This document shows positions 5,533 to 9,948 of a DNA stretch of 9,948 bases, in pieces. Source of the stretch: Dyella_B sp035486915 (lineage in GTDB: Bacteria > Pseudomonadota > Gammaproteobacteria > Xanthomonadales > Rhodanobacteraceae). The position numbers were made by a program, and so were the translations under genes. Location: the NCBI RefSeq assembly GCF_035486915.1, contig NZ_DATHMR010000018.1, forward strand, positions 1-9,948. Direction: 5' to 3'. A model generated the notes under the pieces. It did no database searches. It was given only the letters and a program-made list of their open reading frames with translations, and was not told the origin of the DNA. How positions within the stretch are numbered: the stretch's first letter is position 1; every line of letters starts with the position of its first letter.

Positions 5533-8145
5533 CTATTCGAGGACGATTTCTTCCGCCTCATCCCGCAGATTGTAAGGCGAAGACATGACTTTGCCGTAGG
5601 CACCGGCCTGGGCGATCAGCATCACGTCACCCTCCTTCGCCTCCGGCAGCCGGCGATCGGACCCGATGACGTCGCCGCTTTCGCAGATGGGACCGACGAC
5701 CTGATACAGCGCCGTGGCGGGTTCGTCCAGACGCGTGAGGTTCACGATCTCATGCCATGCGTCGTAGAGTGCCGGGCGAATCAAGCTGTTCATGCCCGTG
5801 TCCACGCCGAGGTAGCGCCAGCTGCCTTTGCCCTTCTGCTGCGTGACGCGCGTGATCAGCACGCCCGCATCGGCGACCAGGTAACGGCCCGGCTCCATCC
5901 ACAGTGTGTAGTGCGGATACGCGGATTTGACCTTACGCAGCACTTCGTCCAGCGCGGTGATGTCCAGTCGCGCCTCGCCCGGATGCGACGGCACACCGAG
6001 TCCGCCGCCGATGTCGAGAAAATCCACGCTGCCGATGCGCTCGGCAAGGCTGGCGAGTTGACCGTAGACTTCGCCCCAATGCTTCGCATCGAGAATGCCC
6101 GAACCCAGATGCGCGTGCAGTCCGCGCACGATGACGCCGTGGGTATCGGCCAGCCGCAAGAATGCGTCAATGTGTTCGACCGGCAAACCAAACTTGCTGC
6201 CGCTGCCACCCGTACGCACTTTCTCGTGATGACCGAGGCCGCGGCCCAGGTCTATGCGCAAGACGATCTCGCGACCGCGAAATACATCGCCCCAATGTTC
6301 GAGCGGGTAAAGCGAATCGAGCGAGACAGTCGCGCGTGTCGTGAATGCCCATGCGTAATCGTCGCGAGGCGCGAAGTTAGGTGTGAACAATAACGGCGAC
6401 GATTCGGGCACTGCCGCCATCACCGCTTTGAGTTCGCCCGGCGATACGCATTCGAAACCGAAACCTTCTTCGGCAAGTACGCGCAAGATGGCCGGATGCG
6501 TGTTTGCCTTCACGGCGTAATGCAGGCGATCCACAGAACCGAGCGCCTTCAGTTCGCGCGCCTGATGTCGAACCGTCGGCAAGTGGTAGACATAACGCGG
6601 CGTGGCTTCCCTACCCAGTGCGAGGAGTTTGTCGCGGGATGCGGTTCGCCACCACGCATCGGGCGTTACAACCGTTTCGCCGCTTCCGTAGAGACTTTGC
6701 CAGCTCGACCCAAACAGCGCGCTGTCGTCGGTGCGCAATGCACCGGCGGCGATCAGCATCTCGTGCAACCGCGGTACGAGTTCGTCGACGACGCTTTCGT
6801 CAACCACGAACGTGAGGTTGAGATTGTTCGAAGACTGCGAGATCAGATGCACGCGCAACTGACCGAATTCCGCGAGCACACTGGAAAGCGTATGCAGCAT
6901 CGAACGCATACCGCGGCCAACCAGCGTAATGGCGGCGCACGGCGCAATGACTTTGACGCGGCACGATTTGGCAAGATCGCTGGCAAGCGCGGCAACAGCG
7001 TCCGAATCGAGCAAATTCTCGGTAGGATCGAGCGACACGGTGACGTTCGTTTCGGCCGAACTTATCAAGTCCACCGACAGACCGTGCTGCTTGAAGTGTG
7101 CGAACACATCGGCAAGAAAGCCGACCTGCTGCCACATGCCGACCGATTCCATCGACACCAGCGTGAGACCCTTGCGTGCGCTGATCGCTTTGACGCTTGG
7201 CGCGTGTTCGCGCACTTCCGGGCCAATGACGGTGCCTTCCAGCTCCGGTCGGTTGGTGTCCTTGATCAGCATCGGCACCCGCGGCTCGCGCAGCGGCGAC
7301 AGGCAGCGTGGGTGCAGCACTTTGGCGCCGGTCGAGGCGATTTCCTGTGCTTCTTCGTAATCGAGTTTCTGCAGCAGACGCGCGCCGGGCACCTGACGCG
7401 GATTGGCGGTGAACATGCCGGCCACGTCCGTCCAGATTTCCACGCGCTGTGCTTTCAGCAACGCGCCAAAATACGACGCGGAAGTATCCGAGCCGCCACG
7501 ACCCAGCAACACCGTGCGGCCTTTCGACTCGCGCGCGATAAAGCCCTGCGTGATGAACACCTCGCCTGATTTTGCAAGGCGCGCATTGAGTGACGAATCC
7601 GGCTTGGCTTCCACCATGGCCGACAGCAGCTTGGTGCGCTCGTTCTGATTGGGCAGCGCGATAGCAGCGAGACAATCGCGCGCGTCCACCCACTGCGTCG
7701 CCAAACCGCTATGCGTAAGGAAAGCGGCGCCGAGCGAACTGGACATCAACTCACCTTGCGCCTGCACCAGCGCAGACCAAGCCAGTTCGCCGAGCGCGGC
7801 CGGGCCGTCTTCCGCCAGCTTGGCCAGCTCCGAAAGTCGCGATGCGAGCGTATCGGGAACCGCCAGCTGCATGTGATCGAGCAAATCGTAGTGCCGTTGC
7901 GCGATTGCCTTCGCAGCCTCGATGCGTTTGCCTTTGTCGTCCTGGGTACACAGATGTTTGAGCGCGTCGGTGATGCCGGTGAGCGCGGACACGACCACCA
8001 CCACGCGTGCGCCTTCGGCACGGCGGCTGGCAACGAGTTCACGGATGTTCTGCCAACGCGGCAAGGTGGCGACACTGGTGCCGCCAAACTTCATCACGAT
8101 CCAGGGAGCGCCGGCGGAAAGCGGCGCGGAGGCATTTGAGGTCAC
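5533..8145 (-). CDS. lysAC: Bifunctional aspartate kinase / diaminopimelate decarboxylase (LysC-LysA fusion)
   Basis: This 870-residue cytoplasmic fusion holds the first and last enzymes of lysine synthesis. The N-terminal aspartokinase phosphorylates L-aspartate: KFGGTSV is at 19-25, GEVFITQGF at 194-202 and GRGGSDTSA at 215-223. Two ACT regulatory segments follow at about 327-373 and 403-450, which suggests feedback control by an aspartate-family amino acid. The C-terminal part (about 505-870) is a PLP-dependent meso-diaminopimelate decarboxylase, with PLP lysine K546 in YAVKANTH, HAHLGSG (677-683), DIGGGLG (711-717), EPGR (751-754) and the catalytic CESGD (821-825). The single chain is intact and the architecture is known from Xanthomonas and Xylella. 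The start is GTG; an in-frame TGA upstream with no other start codon between makes it the longest possible, and its Shine-Dalgarno match (AGAGA) is weak. Meso-diaminopimelate, an intermediate, is also a building block of peptidoglycan, which fits the downstream murL-murD2. Confidence 0.95.
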   Translation of the reverse strand: MTSNASAPLSAGAPWIVMKFGGTSVATLPRWQNIRELVASRRAEGARVVVVVSALTGITDALKHLCTQDDKGKRIEAAKAIAQRHYDLLDHMQLAVPDTLASRLSELAKLAEDGPAALGELAWSALVQAQGELMSSSLGAAFLTHSGLATQWVDARDCLAAIALPNQNERTKLLSAMVEAKPDSSLNARLAKSGEVFITQGFIARESKGRTVLLGRGGSDTSASYFGALLKAQRVEIWTDVAGMFTANPRQVPGARLLQKLDYEEAQEIASTGAKVLHPRCLSPLREPRVPMLIKDTNRPELEGTVIGPEVREHAPSVKAISARKGLTLVSMESVGMWQQVGFLADVFAHFKQHGLSVDLISSAETNVTVSLDPTENLLDSDAVAALASDLAKSCRVKVIAPCAAITLVGRGMRSMLHTLSSVLAEFGQLRVHLISQSSNNLNLTFVVDESVVDELVPRLHEMLIAAGALRTDDSALFGSSWQSLYGSGETVVTPDAWWRTASRDKLLALGREATPRYVYHLPTVRHQARELKALGSVDRLHYAVKANTHPAILRVLAEEGFGFECVSPGELKAVMAAVPESSPLLFTPNFAPRDDYAWAFTTRATVSLDSLYPLEHWGDVFRGREIVLRIDLGRGLGHHEKVRTGGSGSKFGLPVEHIDAFLRLADTHGVIVRGLHAHLGSGILDAKHWGEVYGQLASLAERIGSVDFLDIGGGLGVPSHPGEARLDITALDEVLRKVKSAYPHYTLWMEPGRYLVADAGVLITRVTQQKGKGSWRYLGVDTGMNSLIRPALYDAWHEIVNLTRLDEPATALYQVVGPICESGDVIGSDRRLPEAKEGDVMLIAQAGAYGKVMSSPYNLRDEAEEIVLE

Positions 8146-8198
8146 GATGTCTCTGTCAGGGTTGCGGGGGACACAATCCCCTCAGTGTTGCGCTGCAT
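8142..8198 (-). CDS. Candidate 18-residue leader peptide overlapping the lysAC start
   Basis: ATG at 8198 opens an 18-codon frame, MQRNTEGIVSPATLTETS, whose TGA shares the four bases GTGA with the GTG start of lysAC. Four of the 18 residues are threonine (ACT, ACC, ACA, ACA). Its own ATG overlaps by one base (TGATG) the stop of an even shorter frame, MAVHSHNRRLHSG, at 8239-8198. There is no good Shine-Dalgarno sequence for either frame. The layout would allow translational coupling onto the weakly sited lysAC start, but such a short ORF can easily arise by chance. Confidence 0.25.
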   Translation of the reverse strand: MQRNTEGIVSPATLTETS

Positions 8199-8318
8199 CA
8201 GCCGGAATGCAACCGCCGATTGTGACTATGGACGGCCATTTGGATGGCTAAACGCTCTTAGCCCCTCTCCCCTCGGGAGAGGGGTTGGGGTGAGGGTTCG
8301 TTTGGATCGCGCCATCCA
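8165..8318 (-). promoter_or_regulatory. lysAC leader with overlapping, mutually exclusive hairpins
   Basis: Several inverted repeats compete for the same bases upstream of lysAC. TGGATGGC (8241-8248) pairs with GCCATCCA (8311-8318). GCCAT (8235-8239) pairs with ATGGC (8244-8248) across TTGG. GGCTAA (8246-8251) pairs with TTAGCC (8258-8263). A separate small hairpin, GGGGA-CACAA-TCCCC, lies at 8167-8181, inside the candidate leader ORF and just before the lysAC start. Alternative pairing of this kind is what a regulated leader would show, but no T-run terminator and no known lysine riboswitch pattern is visible. No confident promoter was found. Confidence 0.35.
8262..8298 (+). repeat. REP-like palindromic repeat, copy 1
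   Basis: A perfect 10-bp inverted repeat, CCCCTCTCCC (8262-8271) and GGGAGAGGGG (8275-8284), has loop CTC and is followed by a GGGGTGAGGGTT tail (8287-8298). Such palindromes with a GGGTGAGGG tail are frequent extragenic repeats in Xanthomonadales and other proteobacteria. It faces copy 2 at 8353-8395 in inverted orientation. Confidence 0.8.
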
Positions 8319-8352
8319 TGTTTGATGTAGATTGGATTCTTCGCGCTGTGCG

Positions 8353-8395
8353 CACCCTCACCCGCCTGCCGGCACCCTCTCCCGACGGGAGAGGG
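8353..8395 (-). repeat. REP-like palindromic repeat, copy 2 (inverted relative to copy 1)
   Basis: Arms CCCTCTCCC (8375-8383) and GGGAGAGGG (8387-8395) enclose loop GAC. The tail CACCCTCACCC (8353-8363) is the reverse complement of the copy 1 tail, set off by a GCCGGC-containing spacer. Copies 1 and 2 thus form a tail-to-tail pair, like a two-unit BIME. Copy 2 begins 25 bases after the fumarase stop and may act as the 3' end structure of that transcript. Confidence 0.8.
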
Positions 8396-8419
8396 ATGGG
8401 TTCGTCAAGTTCGACGTAG

Positions 8420-9934
8420 TTATTCCACCGTCACCGGAATCTTGCCGATACGCGCCTGCCATTCGCGCGGCCCCGTCTTGTGCACGGAAGTACCGGCGGA
8501 ATCAACCGCGACGGTAACGGGCATGTCTTTGACGTCGAATTCGTAGATAGCTTCCATACCGAGATCGGCGAAGCCCACCACCCGCGACGCCTTGATCGCC
8601 TTGGAAACAAGGTAAGCCGCACCACCCACCGCCATCAGATAGACCGACTGATGCTTCTTGATCGCATCGATGGCCGCCGGACCGCGTTCGGCCTTGCCGA
8701 CCATGCCCAAAAGACCGGTCTGCGCGAGCACCTGCTCGGTGAATTTGTCCATACGGGTGGCCGTGGTCGGACCAGCGGGACCGACGACTTCGTCGCGCAC
8801 CGGATCGACCGGGCCGACGTAGTAGATAAAGCGGCCGTGGAAATCCACCGGCAGCTTCTCGCCTTTGTTCAACATGTCGACCATGCGCTTGTGGGCGGCG
8901 TCGCGGCCCGTCAGCAACTTGCCGTTGAGCAGCAGTACTTCGCCGGGCTTCCAGGTGGCGACTTCCTCTCGCGTGAGCGCGTCCAGATTCACGCGACGGC
9001 CTTTGGATGTGTCGTAAGTGAGTTTCGGCCAGTCTTCGAGCGATGGCGGATCGAGCATCACCGGACCGGAACCGTCGAGCGTGAAGTGGGCATGACGCGT
9101 GGCGGCGCAGTTGGGGATCATCGCGACCGGCAGATTCGCCGCGTGCGTCGGGTAATCCTTCACCTTGATATCGAGCACGGTGGTCAAACCACCCAGACCC
9201 TGCGCGCCGATGCCGAGCGCGTTGACCTTCTCGTACAGCTCGATACGCAATTCCTCGGCACGATTCGTCGGGCCGCGTGCGATCAGATCCTGGATATCGA
9301 TCGGCTCCATCAGCGCTTCTTTCGCCAGCAGCATCGCCTTCTCGGCCGTGCCGCCGATACCGATGCCGAGCATGCCCGGCGGACACCAGCCCGCACCCAT
9401 GGTGGGAACCGTCTTGAGCACCCAATCCACGATGGAATCGGAGGGGTTCAACATCACGAACTTGGACTTCGCTTCCGAACCGCCGCCCTTCGCCGCGACG
9501 ATCACATCGACGGTATCTCCTGGCACGATGGAGACGTTGATCACCGCAGGCGTGTTGTCCTTGGTGTTGCTGCGCTTGCCGGCCGGATCGGCGAGCACAC
9601 TGGCGCGCAGTTTGTTGTCCGGATCGTTGTAGGCGCGACGCACACCTTCGTTGACCATGTCCTCCAGCGACATCGTGGCGTCCCAGCGGACACTCATGCC
9701 GACTTTGAGGAACACCGTGACGATGCCGGTGTCCTGGCATAACGGACGATGACCTTCCGCCGCCATGCGAGAATTGATCAGGATCTGCGCCATCGCATCC
9801 TTCGCGGCGGCCGACTCCTCGCGCTCATAGGCGGCGGCAAGATTGGTGATGTAGTCGACCGGGTGGTAGTAGCTGATGTACTGCAGTGCGTCGGCAACGG
9901 ACTGGATCAGATCGTCTTGCTTGATGGTGGTCAT
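8420..9934 (-). CDS. fumA: Class I (iron-sulfur) fumarate hydratase
   Basis: This 504-residue cytoplasmic enzyme interconverts fumarate and L-malate in the TCA cycle. It is a full-length single-chain class I fumarase, oxygen-sensitive because of a [4Fe-4S] cluster. The three cluster cysteines are visible: C66 in PLCQDTG, C184 in GAGWCPPGM and C276 in PNCAATRH. KGGGSE (149-154) is the conserved substrate-loop motif of the alpha domain. The C-terminal beta domain (from about 290) contains GPAGPTTATRMD, which holds conserved active-site residues. The family is unrelated to class II FumC. ATG 9934 gives the expected N-terminus (MTTIKQDDLIQSVADALQYI); only 14 bases lie upstream in the window, so promoter and ribosome binding site cannot be judged. 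It is separated from lysAC by 274 bp with a repeat pair and is probably a separate transcript. Other genomes call the same gene fumB. Confidence 0.96.
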   Translation of the reverse strand: MTTIKQDDLIQSVADALQYISYYHPVDYITNLAAAYEREESAAAKDAMAQILINSRMAAEGHRPLCQDTGIVTVFLKVGMSVRWDATMSLEDMVNEGVRRAYNDPDNKLRASVLADPAGKRSNTKDNTPAVINVSIVPGDTVDVIVAAKGGGSEAKSKFVMLNPSDSIVDWVLKTVPTMGAGWCPPGMLGIGIGGTAEKAMLLAKEALMEPIDIQDLIARGPTNRAEELRIELYEKVNALGIGAQGLGGLTTVLDIKVKDYPTHAANLPVAMIPNCAATRHAHFTLDGSGPVMLDPPSLEDWPKLTYDTSKGRRVNLDALTREEVATWKPGEVLLLNGKLLTGRDAAHKRMVDMLNKGEKLPVDFHGRFIYYVGPVDPVRDEVVGPAGPTTATRMDKFTEQVLAQTGLLGMVGKAERGPAAIDAIKKHQSVYLMAVGGAAYLVSKAIKASRVVGFADLGMEAIYEFDVKDMPVTVAVDSAGTSVHKTGPREWQARIGKIPVTVE

Positions 9935-9948
9935 GGCGATGGCTTCGA

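Noticed and set aside
6496..7569. 357-codon plus-strand frame opposite lysAC
   Set aside because: It is antisense to the well-supported fusion enzyme, shows no recognisable motif or ribosome site, and has the His/Arg-rich composition expected of an antisense reading.
5533..8145. LysC-LysA fusion as a novel gene fusion or assembly error
   Set aside because: The frame is continuous, both halves have complete active sites, and this fusion is a known architecture in Xanthomonas and Xylella.
8146..8260. Lysine riboswitch upstream of lysAC
   Set aside because: The region is short and the hairpins seen do not resemble the five-helix lysine aptamer. No terminator or clear sequestering stem follows.
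8262..8395. Palindromic repeats as CRISPR units or transposon ends
   Set aside because: There are only two inverted copies with no regular spacers, no transposase, and no target-site duplication seen. A REP-like extragenic repeat explains them better.
8480..9742. 420-codon open frame on the plus strand opposite fumA, and a 412-codon minus-strand frame (8502-9740)
   Set aside because: Both overlap a complete class I fumarase with all cluster cysteines. Their Arg/His/Gln-rich composition without domains is typical of shadow frames in GC-rich genes.

Overview
The window looks like chromosomal core DNA from a GC-rich gammaproteobacterium of the Xanthomonadales/Lysobacterales, probably Rhodanobacteraceae (Dyella-, Luteibacter- or Frateuria-like). 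This placement is inferred from three lineage-typical markers: an aspartate kinase/diaminopimelate decarboxylase fusion, the MurL-MurD2 pair, and CCCTCTCCC/GGGAGAGGG palindromic repeats between genes. No mobile element, CRISPR array, tRNA or rRNA was seen.

Layout. Positions 1-263 (+) hold the 3' end of a probable secreted glycoside hydrolase with a discoidin-like tail. Positions 388-2472 (+) encode a secreted M13 (neprilysin-like) zinc metallopeptidase, followed by a good intrinsic terminator at about 2491-2530 that reads in both directions. From 2757 to the right edge everything is on the minus strand. In transcription order these genes are class I fumarase (9934-8420), a 274-bp gap with two inverted palindromic repeats and a structured leader, lysAC (8145-5533), a 66-bp gap with a third, degenerate repeat, murL (5466-4117) and murD2 (4115-2757). 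murL and murD2 are separated by one base (TGA-C-ATG) and are surely co-transcribed.

How the genes work together. LysAC carries the first enzyme of the aspartate pathway, which leads to meso-diaminopimelate (stem-peptide residue 3), and the last, which turns meso-diaminopimelate into lysine. MurD2 adds L-glutamate (not D-glutamate) to UDP-MurNAc-L-Ala, and MurL then epimerises that residue to D-glutamate. This is the alternative route first characterised in Xanthomonas oryzae, which replaces glutamate racemase plus ordinary MurD. The cluster therefore groups supply of residue 3 with an unusual way of making residue 2 of peptidoglycan.

The most notable system, MurL-MurD2, is rare but already described. 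The least explained part is the lysAC leader. It has mutually exclusive hairpins and two tiny chained ORFs (TGATG, then GTGA onto the lysAC start); the second encodes an 18-residue peptide with four threonines. This is a hypothesis from sequence only.
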